Shown: piece after piece, positions 23,131 through 34,539 of the stretch
Layout: every line of letters starts with the position of its first letter
Numbering within the stretch: position 1 is the first letter of the stretch
The notes under the pieces: model-generated
The model's database searches: none
What the model was told of the DNA's origin: nothing
The model's input: only the letters and a program-made list of their open reading frames with translations
Program-made: the position numbers and the translations under genes
Assembly: GCA_004154925.1 (NCBI GenBank)
Contig: QJNS01000160.1
Coordinates: 62,001 to 126,000, forward strand
Length of the DNA stretch: 64,000 nt
Source of the DNA: Monosporascus cannonballus
Lineage: Eukaryota > Ascomycota > Sordariomycetes > Xylariales
Direction of reading: 5' to 3'

Positions 23131-24360
23131 GGGATCAAATTTCGCCAAGAAATTAATGAAAATTAGCTGTATAATTTTACATATTATTTTAAGAAGATAT
23201 TTACGCTTACGCCAGATTGCGATAATTCGGGAAATATCTTTAAATATATATTAAAGGATTTAATAATATAATAACGGTTTCCCAAAAAGCGGAAAAACGA
23301 ATAAAATATAAATCCAGAAAAATATTAAAAGGATTTAATATAAAAAATATACGAATATTATTTATATAAATATCTAGGGATCTATAAAACCTTAAAAAGG
23401 TTTTAATGTATATATTTTTTTTCTTAAAATAAAATTAATAATATAGAAAATTATACGATAATGCGATATTTGCGTTAAAGCAAAGATTCGACGACATAAG
23501 CCTTATAAAAAGTTAAAGCTATTATTAGTCGTAAAACGATTATGGTATTTAATTATATTCGATTTTATTACCAAACTTTTTATGTCAAAAAATCTAATTA
23601 TAGCAATATATTATGACAGCATTTTCGTAATCGTCGATCGATTTACGAAATTCTTTTATTTTTTACTATATCATAAGGATATAAATACCGAATAACTGGC
23701 ATATATTTTTAAAACGGACTTTTAACATATATGAATTATTAATATAATGTATCTCAAATAAAGAATCGATATTTGCATCTATATTTTAATAAGGTTCTAT
23801 AATATAAATCAGCTTAAATTACAAGTTATTTAAGGTATTTAAACTTTAGATTGATAAATACATAAAACGAATAAATTAAACTTTACAAATTTATTTACGA
23901 TATTATATTAATTATGAATAAAATAACTAAATCAAAAAAATATTAATTGCATAATTAACTTATGATATTAATTATTATAAAAATATTAAAATAATATTTA
24001 CGAATGCAAATTTTGGTGTTATTCTAAAAGTTTATGAGAAAATACGTAATAACGGTTTAATTAATATTAAAATAATTACCATAATTATATTAAGAAATAA
24101 AGGTAAAATCAGAATTTGTAGGAACCAAAATAAGTAAATATTATGACTAGAAGAAATTAAAAAAATTAATTTTCGAAATGGGGGAAATAATCTTTTTCGT
24201 TTTAAAAAATATTTAATTAAAAAAATAGCAAAAAACCCGATTCTAAGCATATTGGTCCATACAAAATCATTAAGAAAATCTTAGAAAGTAATTTTTAATT
24301 AAAGCTTTTATTAAAAATTAAATTCCATTTAATTTTTTACATGGTGTTATTTAAATTAAT
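23130..24360 (+). pseudogene. B1 integrase remnant
   Basis: At about 23615-23680 the frame reads DSIFVIVDRFTKFFYF, then LYHKD. This matches the Gypsy integrase core DAI.VVVDR.TK...F.P. The rest of the core is largely unreadable here but is well kept in B2 (41640-42200). The C-terminal part, about 24240-24350, precedes the chromodomain. Confidence 0.68.
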
Positions 24361-24427
24361 AAAGAATATAATCAAAATACAAATTGCATAAAATAATATA
24401 AAAGTAAAAGATAAATAGGTAAATAAC

Positions 24428-24560
24428 GTGGAAAAAATCTTCAATATACGAAAACAAAACGGATTTACCTAATATCTAATTAAATGGAAAAATACCTATA
24501 TTCTGAGAGTATCTGGGAATTTATTGAAAACCTTATTAACCCTTAACGCTTATTATAGAA
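24428..24560 (+). pseudogene. B1 chromodomain
   Basis: Reads VEKIFNIRKQNGFT*YLIKW, then K, and after a 1-bp shift SESIWEFIENLIN. The pattern VE.IL..R...G...YLVKW and SEN.WEP..NL is diagnostic of a chromodomain. Such domains target integration to heterochromatin marked by H3K9 methylation. B1 keeps two Trp codons that are stops in B2 and B4. Confidence 0.8.
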
Positions 24561-25149
24561 TTTTTACTAATAACGGCGGAATTACCTGAAATAATAATAT
24601 TTTAATTTATAAGATCTAAAAAGGGAAATCCTTAATTTATCGTATTTTAATTAATAATGTCCATCCCATTTAAGGCCTATATTTCGATTATATATTTTGA
24701 CTTTAATTGCGCAAAGTCGTTAAAATCGTTTATGGATTAAAAGGCATAATTAACAAATTTCGCACCCTAGGATTAACAATATTAACGTTAACGACCTATA
24801 CGAAAAAAATGCGCAAAAGCTTTGGATAAAGATTGTTCGGCCGTTAGCTTTTCCTTGTTTAATCTTTTCGATTTTGAGATATAACGATTAATTATAGAAA
24901 CAGGGATTTCTGTTCCGTCGTACGAATTTTTTTAACGAATGTATTCCTTATAACGAAAAACCATGCCTAATATTTAGTAATTAAGCTGTCGAGCAAAATA
25001 ATAAAAATAAAGTATTACGTTAAAACCTTCAAGTTTAATTAAATTTGCCAGGACAAATTATTATTCGGATTTTCAAAAATAACGTTTGGACATACCGGAA
25101 AACATATTAAACAGATACTAAAAGCTTACCGAAAAGAAAAAGAAAATCT

Positions 25150-25180
25150 TAAGGGCAAAATTTGTGAAGGGGAAAATTCG
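25150..25180 (+). other. B1 polypurine tract
   Basis: AAGGGCAAAATTTGTGAAGG followed by GGAAAA lies directly before the 3' LTR. Confidence 0.6.
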
Positions 25181-25572
25181 TATTATGGCCTAATAAACCA
25201 CGGTTTCCAGAAACGGTCTAATATAATCTAACTATAAATGCGCAATGGGGCGGGTTACGTAATGGATTACCAACTTACTGGTAGTAAGCCAGTGAGCCGG
25301 ATTACCAACTTACTGGTGGTGAACTAATAAGCCGGATTATTAATTCGCTGGTAGTAATCCAGTTAACAGGAATAGGATATATACGCTTATTAATTCCATA
25401 GTTTAGATAGTTTCAGTTTGCCATACTTATTAATATTAATGGTTTGTAATAATAAGCTATTAAAAGACGTAATACGTTACTATATCTATTGCTCAGATTC
25501 TTACGATATTCCTGCCAACATAAACCCGTCGACTTAAGGTTTAATAGTTGGTTAAACCGCCAAGCCGTCACA
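25181..25572 (+). repeat. B1 3' LTR
   Basis: Starts TATTATGGCC (ancestral TG) and ends GCCGTCACA. It holds three 35-bp tandem units (about 25255-25360; first unit GGATTACCAACTTACTGGTA) against two in the 5' LTR, and is far less RIP-mutated in its second half. Confidence 0.9.
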
Positions 25573-27430
25573 CTTTTCGATATGGCCTCTCGATTCCGTT
25601 TTAAGTTAGGATATAAGTCATAAGATTTAGAGTATTTTGATTATCGAAAGATTTTTATATATTTATATTCGTTATTATGTTTGTTAAATGTTTTGTTGTT
25701 TTATTTAGGTTAAATGTTATAGTTATTTTTAGTTTTCAAATAAATAAAAAAGTTATCGAATTAATACTTTAGAAATTATTGTAATTTATAAACATTTATT
25801 AAATCTCTTTTTATATATATAATATATTTAAAAAGTTCGTAAATCTTTAATGATAGGTATTAATAATGACTACTATCTGGCCAAAATTGGCCGAAAATGG
25901 CCGTATTTGTCATCTATCACCTTTTTCGATATTTCGAAATAAGAAAGGTATTTTAGCTTTATAAATATGTTAAAAGCCGTTTATCTCAAGTAATGCTTAT
26001 AGGTTTCAACTTTAAATTCCTAGCAGATTAAATAATTTTCGTACTTTAGCACATCGTTTTAAATTTCGATAATTATAAAAATCATCAATTCCGGCTTGAA
26101 AAACGTCGCATTTATTTCTCTTCTCTTTTTTACGGTATTATATAATTTTTATTTAAATATTTCAGGTTTATTTTAAAGTTAAGGAATTTCTCTTTTTTTA
26201 AGAAAATCTTTTAGTTAATAAAAATATTTATTTTTAAAATGCGTTTTTTTACCATCGTTACAGCATTTTATATATCACTTACTTTTTTAAGCTCTACTCT
26301 AATTTATTTAATTCGGTTATCAAAACGGTTATTTCTATTTTGTTTATTAATTTCTTTTTTCAAATAGCCGATTAAAAGTACGTTCATCGTCGATAATAAA
26401 TTGACTTATATATTTTATAAAAATCTCGTTTTGGGTTTTATATAGGATTCATTTTACCTTTTAACTTTAGGCTATTATAATAAAAATACAACAACTTATT
26501 TTACGATAGGTTAGAAATAACTACTAAATTGCTTAACTTAATCATATACTTAAATGTTAATTTTGCTTAACGAAAGGAATAACATTATTTAAATGCGTAT
26601 AAGTTTTTGTTTAAGTTTTTAAATAACGTTCGCATCTTTTTTTAAAAATATCCCTATATGTTCAAAATATAATTTATTAAATCCGAAGAATGGTTAAAGC
26701 AATTCTGTCGATAATTCTTTATAATAGATTCGAATTATAAAAAAATGTTTCCCATATGAGATTGCAAAATAATTATTATTTTGTAATAACTTTCAGTTAA
26801 AAAACTTGTTTAAAAATTAAAGTAAAACGTACTCTAGACCAAAAAGCTTTTAATCTTGGTAAATTTATCTTAAAGCTTAGGACGAATTAATTTATAACTT
26901 TTAACGTTTAACATCTTAAGGTAATTAAGGTGTAAAATAATATTCTTTTATAATTGATTTGCGGCGAAAAATAATAAAGCGGAGGTTTTTTGATATTAAA
27001 AGAATATAACGGTTTTTAACGCTTTAAATTCTGCTATTATGATAAATACTTTTTCGTTAATCTTTCGTTCGTATTTCTTTTGTTTTCTCCTTTATTAGGC
27101 GTTATGTTTTTTGTTTTTTTATTTTTTAATTTCGGATCTTTATATTTTAATAATATATTTTATAAGAATAAATTATTACTAAAAAAAGCGCCTGTTTAAA
27201 ATCGGATAATTGCTAGTACTCTATTATCGATTAACTGGAATACGTTTTTAATAAGGTGTATATTATTTAATCCGATAACATATTTTCAATTATTTTAAAA
27301 CTGTAATCGAATACAATATTAATCTTTTAAACGTCATCCAATCTTGTTTTTTTGAATTAACTTCAAAAAGGCTTCTGCCTCAATTCAACAATAAATTATT
27401 CGTCGGCTATTAACTAAGAAACCTTTAAAA
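25573..27430 (-). pseudogene. C gag/protease region (5' part of C, minus strand)
   Basis: By position this is the gag-protease half of C, between the B1 insertion and the C 5' LTR. RIP is mixed and I could not identify a zinc knuckle or a protease motif on the minus strand. No + strand gene is seen either. Confidence 0.4.
25862..25925. repeat. Nested palindromic segment
   Basis: TGATAG and ATGAC on the left pair with GTCAT and CTATCA on the right, around a core of GGCCAAAATTGGCC and GGCCG motifs. It is unmutated while its surroundings are not. It could be a hairpin or a very short inserted element. Confidence 0.35.
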
Positions 27431-27842
27431 TGTAACGAACATGTTATATATCTATCTAGATATATAAGCCATCCTCAAAATAATGTTTTGATTTGCAAGT
27501 AATAATAACGTGAAAAATAATTTAAGGTTTTATTTATTAAAATAGGTTCCGGATTTTGGCCTTAATAAAAAAATAATACCTTTAATTAAAACCTGAATTA
27601 ATAATTAAGGAAGAAAAATAGAGAAGCATTAGTTAAATATAAAATTAATTTATTATATATATATGTTTTTTAAGTAAATATATCGTAAATATGTTAGATT
27701 TGTATGATCCGGTCCTATATTAATTAGTTCCACCAAATCACATAAAAAACCAAGCCTCTCCATCCGAAATTTAGCCGTGATAGATCTGCGCTAGGTTTTA
27801 GAAGTTGGTCGCTTCGAAGCAGAAACTTCTGTTTCTGTAACA
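27431..27842 (-). repeat. C 5' LTR
   Basis: On the minus strand it begins TGTTACAGAAACAGAAG and ends TTCGTTACA, a TG...CA layout. It is the less mutated partner of 14118-14526, especially its G+C-richer first 100 bp with GCTTCGAAGC. Confidence 0.82.
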
Positions 27843-29809
27843 AAGAAAACCGTATCCAACAGAACGGTTATATGAAGTATGACGGACCGCAATAATAGAT
27901 TTAATTCTAAAAAAGGCCAATTAAATTATGAATTAAATATTTAATCTATTTGTAGCGGTTAACATGTAGATCTACCTAATAAACTATAATAAAAACGTAT
28001 TATATATAAAAAAACCAAAAACACTTTCCGCATTAAGAAAAGAAAATCGATAAAAACCAACTTAGTTAATTAATATCTTAACAACTAATATAACTAATAT
28101 ATTATATAGAATATTCGAAATTATTAAAATATTACAGGCAATAATTTAACGAACGGTTCTCGTTAGAAAAGCAAATAAATTAAATTGTATTTATAAAAAT
28201 ATTATTATTATTAAAATTTTAAATTTTCAAACACAATAAGAATTGATTAAGCTCAAATAAATAAACACCTTTCATAATTAAAACAAATATTGTATGGTAA
28301 TAATATATAAAAATAACTAAAAAAGTTATTGTAAAAGATTTAAAGTTTTTTATAAAGAGGAGATATTTTAATTACAGATATATAAATGTTATACTCCCAA
28401 ATGGTTTGGAAAGATTAAAATAAAATAAACAATACCTAATACAGGTCCTTATAACCCCAAAAACGTATTTATTTAAACTGAAAAACGTAACTTTTAACTA
28501 ACAAAATAAATTAATTATTGTACTATTTTATTACAAATTTCAAATATTTTAGAAATTCCAGTATTTACATTAAATATATTTTTCTGTATTTATTTAACCT
28601 AATCACGATAATTATTCACACATAAATAAATTAAGGCTACGTATAAAAGGCCAAACAATAAAAATAAATAAATATATTGCGAAATATCTTTAAATAAAAT
28701 TTTAAGGAAAGCAATGGAATTGAAAATGTTCAATTTAAGAAAAAGAACAAAAATAAATCCTTATTAAAATAACTGTTATTATGAAATATATATTAAAAGT
28801 AATAAATATAGTCGATTAAAAAAACAGTGAAATATTATATAACAGAGTTTTACTTCTGTTTATTTAATTTACAACAAAAAACCTATATTAAATTTATTTA
28901 TAACATAAAATATAAAATCATTACGCGGCGAAAAATGATAATACAAATATTAAAAAGGGATTTACTACGGTATATACTTTTACCATTTGTAATAATTGGA
29001 ATAAATGACAGGTTATTTAAATAAAAATAAACGGTTAATATATTTCGGTGAGATAACGTTATTGAAATAATATCAGGTGTTTATTAAAAATAATGAATAT
29101 ATAATTCTCATATAGATAAATTTAAATCTTGGAACGGAAATAAAAACGTATAATAAATGTTTTATAAAGAAATATAATTTTGGATTTAATACCGTCGATA
29201 TAGTTGGCTTAATAAAATTTCCCATAGTTTTTATTATATATTATCAGGTGAGTAAAATAAAAATAAAAATAACTCGTCATTGTTGAAACTTTTAGTAATT
29301 TCGCCAAATTTACATTAGAAATTACTGTAACTGTTTGAAATGTAAAGTTTTGTTAGTTCCATTAAAATTAATTAAATTAATACGATATTAAACATTATAT
29401 TATGTAAGTATATCGACGAAAATATAACAAATTTTATAACGAAAAATTAACAGATTTAATATTCGCCGATAAATTCATTCAATTTATTAATTTTGTTTAA
29501 TATAATAATAACAACTGTAATATTTCCGAATTCGGCGAAAAAGAATTTTTTCGAAAGGCATATAATAATTTAAATATTTGAAAAAGTTCCGGAAAGTATA
29601 TGCCGAAAAAAATATTTTCCTTTTATTTTCAGAGAACCAATATATTATAAATTTAATATTGGGTGAATTATTATTTATAAGGCTAATTTACTAGATTTCA
29701 AATTTTAAGCACAGAAATTTGAAAAATATAATCGTAAAAGTTTACAGATGAAATAAAATTGAAAGTTAAATGTAGAAATTGTCGTTTTCGTTTCATTTAA
29801 ATTTAAAAA
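27843..29809. other. A+T-rich spacer between C and B2
   Basis: Nearly 2 kb of very A+T-rich DNA that keeps many CA and TG dinucleotides, so it was probably single-copy and not a RIP target. The best frame (28827-29024, +, 65 codons) is Ile/Lys/Tyr-rich and has no features of a gene. Apart from the inverted repeat near its left end I see nothing. Confidence 0.5.
27886..27959. repeat. Imperfect inverted repeat
   Basis: ACCGCAATAATAGATTTAAT on the left pairs with ATTTAATCTATTTGTAGCGG on the right, around a 25-30 bp centre. It could be a MITE remnant, but no flanking duplication is visible. Confidence 0.35.
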
Positions 29810-29814
29810 AACGG

Positions 29815-30167
29815 TGTTATGACCCCACTGCTTAGCAAGACCAGAAACGGTCAGCAAAGAATGAAGACACTTCGAGTCACGTGATCGCGAGGATTGCTGG
29901 CAAGTCTAGCAAGTCCTAGATCGCGAAGATTGCTAGCGAGTCTAGCAGATCCTAAACTCAATGAAAATTACGTTCAAAAATAATACGTTTATTATTTTTA
30001 TAATTTGACAAATATTAATTAATAATAATAATTCATTTTTTGAAACAAATTTAGTGTCATCAAATATAATATATTATTTTATTCATTATTTAAAGTTATA
30101 TAATACTCTGATTAATATACATTCTACGATTAAAATTTATAATTAATTAAAATATTTTCCTATTATA
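29815..30167 (+). repeat. B2 5' LTR
   Basis: Starts TGTTATGACCCC, has the family box AGAAACGGTC near 29848, then two 36-bp tandem units (GCGAGGATTGCTGGCAAGTC and a second copy, about 29888-29960). R/U5 is RIP-damaged and ends CTATTATA. It is preceded by TSD AACGG. Confidence 0.9.
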
Positions 30168-31400
30168 TCTTACAAGTTTTTATTTAATAATATCCTCAAA
30201 CTTTGAATAATATTACTGACATAATGTTTAGTAGCAAATAACCCGAATAGACAATTTATTAAAATTTTAATAACCTGGATATCGGAATTGAATACTATAA
30301 AAAAATGAAGCAATCTCGTTTTTTTCGTAAAGAAGTTTTTTGATACCTGGATAGCATAAACAAACGCATTATTCAGCTTAAAAAAGATAATAATAACCGT
30401 ATAATGTACTTTTCAAGCGCTGATAAAAAACGTGAGGAGAAAAAAAGATTTCTGAAACCGGAAAACCTTTTCGAATAAATTAATTTATTTAGCTAAACTT
30501 TACCAAGAAATAAGGAAAAGTTTTTAAACCTTTTAAACCAAAACATTTCGACCGAACTTTAATTAAGTTATAACTATTTTATACTTAACCCAAAATATAT
30601 TTTAGATACTTTGCTTTTCGATTAATTCCGCCTAATATCCGAATCAAATTTGTAATTGGGTAATTTATCAGAAATACTGTTATTTGGTTTAAGCCTGTTA
30701 TAAGACAATAAGTTATTTAATTAATCGAAAAACGAAATACGGAAATAATATAAATATATAACGACTACGAATAATTTAAATACATATAAATGAAAATTAT
30801 CAGAATAATAAACGAAACAATAAAAACCGAAATATAGATTTAATAATTACGATATCGGGGATCAGTATTTAATTACAGTAATACGTTCGTTTAATTAGTC
30901 TTTAAGCTAAATTCAGAACAAAAATATTAATAGCAAAGTTTTTCGACGGCTTAAAAAACTACGGAAAGGATTTTTTAAATTTAATTAGCCTCTATATTTA
31001 TTCGATTATATTATATTAGCAATTAAGATCGACGATCGGCAATACGACTGTCGTATTAAAGGCACCAAAAGAAAAAAATAATAATAAACCCCGATATACG
31101 ATTAATACCAGCATTTCTTAACGCGGTAATAGCTTTTACGACACGAAACTAGAACCTTTAAAATTAGGAGTTATTTATAAAAAGGATTAAAGTTAGACTA
31201 AATGCTTTAATTATAATAAAATGGGGCATAGAGCAGCATACTACAAGGCACCTAAGAAACCCCGTTAGGATAACTGGAAAGAAATACCTGAAAAATAATC
31301 TAAAAAAATCCAAAAAACGGACGCAAACTTGTTCACATAATTCGGGTTAAGTACGTACCAGGCCTCTTATAACGAAAAGTTTAATAAGAGCTATTACGAT
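30168..31400 (+). pseudogene. B2 gag remnant with zinc knuckle
   Basis: The zinc knuckle at 31203-31253 reads CFNYNKMGHRAAYYKAP. The first Cys and the His remain; the second and third Cys are Tyr by G-to-A change. The preceding capsid part shows no continuous frame. Confidence 0.68.
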
Positions 31401-31416
31401 TAGAAATTCGACGAAA

Positions 31417-31667
31417 AGTGCGCGAAGTTAAAAGGCTGGCTTAATAAATATTACGATTATAACCAAAAGCATCATAAAAATGGTTATTCGAATATTAGAA
31501 TTAAACAGAAAAAATTTATTCCGAAACCCCTGATTAATACGGCAAAATATATACCATATATTGTCGACGTCAAAAATATACCGATTACGAAAAATAGAAA
31601 TAATATATTTACGCGAAAAATACCAGCATATATTATAGAGAATTCGATTTTCCAAACCAAACAGTAA
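31417..31667 (+). pseudogene. B-family conserved segment (B2)
   Basis: Sense frame LKGWLNKYYDYNQKHHKNGY, then IPKPLINTAKYIPYIVDVKN, then IPITKNRNNIFTRKIPAYI, ending in TAA after NSIF. It is homologous to 20324-20569. The 75-codon minus frame 31428-31655 is its antisense shadow. Confidence 0.55.
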
Positions 31668-32279
31668 ACAACAAAAACGATAAATAATAATATTAATGGT
31701 TTCGACTTATACTTTTAAAAAACCATATTTACCAGTTAACGAATATAAAAAACCAACCCGGAAAAAAGTAATGTCCGGCAGAAAACCTTTCGTGTTATTA
31801 TAAATAATATAATTACTAAACGGAAAAAAGTTAATACAGCAGATATTAAAGAAATATTATTAAAAAACTATTATAAATCTTTATTTTTAGTTACTATTTA
31901 TTATAAACCTTTATGAAAAAAATGTTATTAAAAATATGTCAATTTATATACGAACTTTAAAATAGCAGTTAATACGATGTATAATAGGAAATAATCGAAA
32001 CTATAAGAAATTAATGTATCGAATAAAGAAAGGAATTGCAGCAAAATCCAAAATAATTAATGTAGCTTAAAGGAATAATACGACCATAATAACGACAAAT
32101 GAAGCTGTTTAACGCGCTATATATAAAAATACAGATAAAGGTCGACAAATTCGAAAAAGAAATAAAAAAGATTTTACCTATAAAAAGCCGCAGGATAACG
32201 AAACTTAAAGGAATTATAAGAAACTTTTAAAAGGTGCTTTGAAAGTGACGATAGGAGTCGTTAATAACTTTATTACTTT

Positions 32280-32620
32280 TAAATATACGAATGGAAATAT
32301 ATTAATATATAGCAAAAATAGATTACGAAACATTAAGCGGAAAATATATTGCATTAATTATAATTAAAAGGTTTATAATAGTATGGAGATATAAGTTAAA
32401 ACTTTATATAATAACGAATGTTCCAGGTTAGGAATTAGCTTATAATAACGGAAAAATTATACGTAAAATTAATTATTTCGAGATTTTTATTTAAAAACAA
32501 TATTAAATAGTTAATTTGCATATCGTTTTATGTAGGAATTATGATATAATTTTAGAAAAGTTAAAGATATATTAGTATAAGGTTTTGGTTAACTGAAGGA
32601 TTGGCCAGATAAGATTTGTC
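32280..32620 (+). pseudogene. B2 protease remnant
   Basis: IDYETLSGKYI near 32320 followed by a decayed D-I-I-L-type segment near 32530 (GIMI, FRKVKDILV). It matches the B1 protease position and spacing. Confidence 0.5.
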
Positions 32621-32635
32621 TTATATATTACGTTA

Positions 32636-32836
32636 GTGCCCAAAAAAAAAGAATTAAAATCTTACAATTCGATTGGAGATGGCGACGAAGGCAGGCATAA
32701 GAATACGGCAGAAATCCTATTATTCAAAAAAACAAAATATAAGAAAAAAACAGGCCTTAAAAGAATACGACGTATTATTATTATTATCAAAAAGAAATTA
32801 AGACAATTAAATAACGACCTAAAACAAAAGTTTTAA
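32636..32836 (+). pseudogene. B2 linker between protease and RT
   Basis: A 66-codon sense frame, MPKKKELKSYNSIGDGDEGR, then HKNTAEILLFKKTKYKKKTG. B4 has a decayed counterpart at about 56440-56620, so this is element protein and not chance. It is Lys/Ile-rich and linker-like, with no catalytic motif. Confidence 0.5.
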
Positions 32837-32999
32837 TAATTAAAAAGATTAACTAATATATTATTATATTAGCATAGACATAAGTATCATTTTAAGAAAA
32901 AGTTCGATACGAATTTATTAGGATATAGCGAATAAGATTATAAAATAATATTTTAAAAGAATTTCGACGAAGTTTTACCATATTTATAACATTAATAAA

Positions 33000-33721
33000 A
33001 ACGAATTGCGCGTTTTTAGAAAATATCTAGAAAATCAGTTACAAAAAGGCTAAATTCGATTTTCGAAATTAATAGCATATTATTTAATATTTTTCGTATT
33101 AAAAAGAACGAAAACTACGGTTTATTGTTAATTATCGATAATTAAATAATATTACTGTTAAACTAGAATATTATTACCTTTAATTACAGAAATACAAGAT
33201 CAACTTTACGAAACCTAATAGTTCATAATATTGGATGTTAAAAATAAATATATCTTTATTAAGATTAAAAAAATATAAATAAAAAACACCTTTTCGGATA
33301 AAGTACGAACTAGTTGAATATTTGGTTATATTAATAGGACTTACGAATATACTAGCAACTTTTTAACGGATTGTTAATTGTGTGTTACGAAAATACCTTA
33401 ATATTTCCGTCGTTTGTTATTTCGACAACATGTTTATTTTTTTCAAAAATCAAAAGAAAAATATATAACATACGTTTATAAAGTTTTTAAGCTTTATAAA
33501 ACGTAAGGCTACTTATTAACGCAAAAAAAAGTTAGTTTTACGTATATAAAATAAAATACCTGGGATATATTATTATTTTAGAACATATGAAAATACATTC
33601 CTAAAAGATTACTATTATATTAAAAGAGCAGATATTAATTACGGTTAAAACGGTCCAGGTATTCCTTAGATTCGCCAGTTATTATAAGAAATTTATGCGA
33701 AATTTTAGCAGAAGAATTATA
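33000..33721 (+). pseudogene. B2 reverse transcriptase remnant (5' of A2 insertion)
   Basis: The catalytic box near 33410-33440 reads VVCYFDNMFIFFK (YLDD with the second Asp now Asn). The thumb and RNase H boundary at 33655-33721 reads FLRFASYYKKFMRNFSRRII, a clear Gypsy tether. The frame is cut there by A2 and resumes at 40598. Confidence 0.75.
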
Positions 33722-33726
33722 CCTTT
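33722..33726 (+). repeat. A2 TSD, left
   Basis: CCTTT, identical to 40593-40597. Confidence 0.85.
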
Positions 33727-33914
33727 TGTAAAACGCGTCACTTGAGCGGTTTTCAATTAGTTGCCAATAAGAATTTATTTTCTAGCTAAAGAGAAAAGAA
33801 AGGGAAGATAAAAATACAGTTATATATATTCGCATGTAAGGCGTTACGCTAATACTACTTGGTACCGGCGTTTATCCGGTACCCTATAATAGGACTCCAT
33901 ATAGCCCTATTACA
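33727..33914 (-). repeat. A2 3' LTR
   Basis: On the minus strand it begins TGTAATAGGGCTATATGGAG and ends GTTTTACA. It aligns with 40404-40592 and 2903-3092. The LTR is only lightly RIP-mutated. Confidence 0.93.
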
Positions 33915-33940
33915 TTACCCTCTACCTTTCCCAAAAAGAG
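33915..33940 (-). other. A2 polypurine tract
   Basis: On the minus strand GGGAAAGGTAGAGGG then TAA precedes the LTR. Confidence 0.7.
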
Positions 33941-34539
33941 TTAATTTATTATAGGATTAATAATCGCATTAATTTTTAGTTTCTAATTAATCCGAAATCC
34001 GGAAATTTATTAATTTCCGAATTAGGTTTAACTTAGATAGCTAACTATAAACTAATTATACGTTAAGTAAGTTTATATATAAAAATGCATTTACTTTTTT
34101 ACTTATTTTAATTTTTTTTTCCTTTAATAATAATTTAATTTAGTAAATTAACTTTTATTAAAACTTATAATAACGTTTTTATACGTTATTCCGTAACCCT
34201 TTAAAAATTAATTCATACGTTATAACGTCGTAAAAATACCCCGCAAAAAAAACGTTTTTACGGCTTTGGGCCTTTTTAGGAAGTCGGAATTCGCCAAAGT
34301 TTTTCGTACATTACGTATTTACCTTGCTTTAAAAAAATATCCCGCTCGTATTTGCGATATACCTTACTTTACCTATGTAATTCGTTTTGCCAAAAACCTA
34401 AACGCATTTTATTTAAATTAACGAAATATGTAATTCGTTTATACGTTATTTATTTGTTACTCCCAAAATGTTTATTATTAAAGGACAAAAAGCGGTTTAT
34501 TACCAGGCTTACGTTAATTATAATTATAAATATCCCGAA

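Larger units (their letters stand above)
18902..25572 (+). mobile_element. Ty3/Gypsy chromovirus, family B, copy B1 (inserted in C)
   Basis: A full-length B element of 6671 bp. Its 5' LTR is 357 bp and its 3' LTR 392 bp; the 35-bp difference is one tandem-repeat unit. The 5-mers outside are CTCTT (18897-18901) and CTTTT (25573-25577), a TSD with one C-to-T change. Internal order on the + strand: gag with zinc knuckle, a conserved spacer ORF, protease, RT/RNase H, integrase, chromodomain, polypurine tract. It sits inside the minus-strand element C between RT and protease, so it is younger than C. All coding parts are disrupted. Confidence 0.9.
14118..27842 (-). mobile_element. Ty3/Gypsy LTR retrotransposon, family C, interrupted by B1
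   Basis: Two related direct repeats of about 410 bp bound this element. Minus-strand pol motifs between them show orientation: 5' LTR at 27431-27842, 3' LTR at 14118-14526. Gag and protease would fall in 25573-27430, RT in 17340-18900 and integrase in 15746-16440. B1 (18902-25572) is inserted inside. Removing it leaves about 7.05 kb, a normal Gypsy length. The flanking 5-mers are AATAA on the left and AAGAA on the right, a poor TSD, so the outer boundary could be off by a few bases. Confidence 0.8.

Noticed and set aside
28827..29024. 65-codon + frame in the spacer
   Set aside because: Low-complexity Ile/Lys/Tyr composition expected from A+T-rich DNA, with no motif and no neighbour support.
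31428..31655. 75-codon minus-strand frame
   Set aside because: Exact antisense of the conserved B2 segment that is shared with B1, B3 and B4 in the sense direction.
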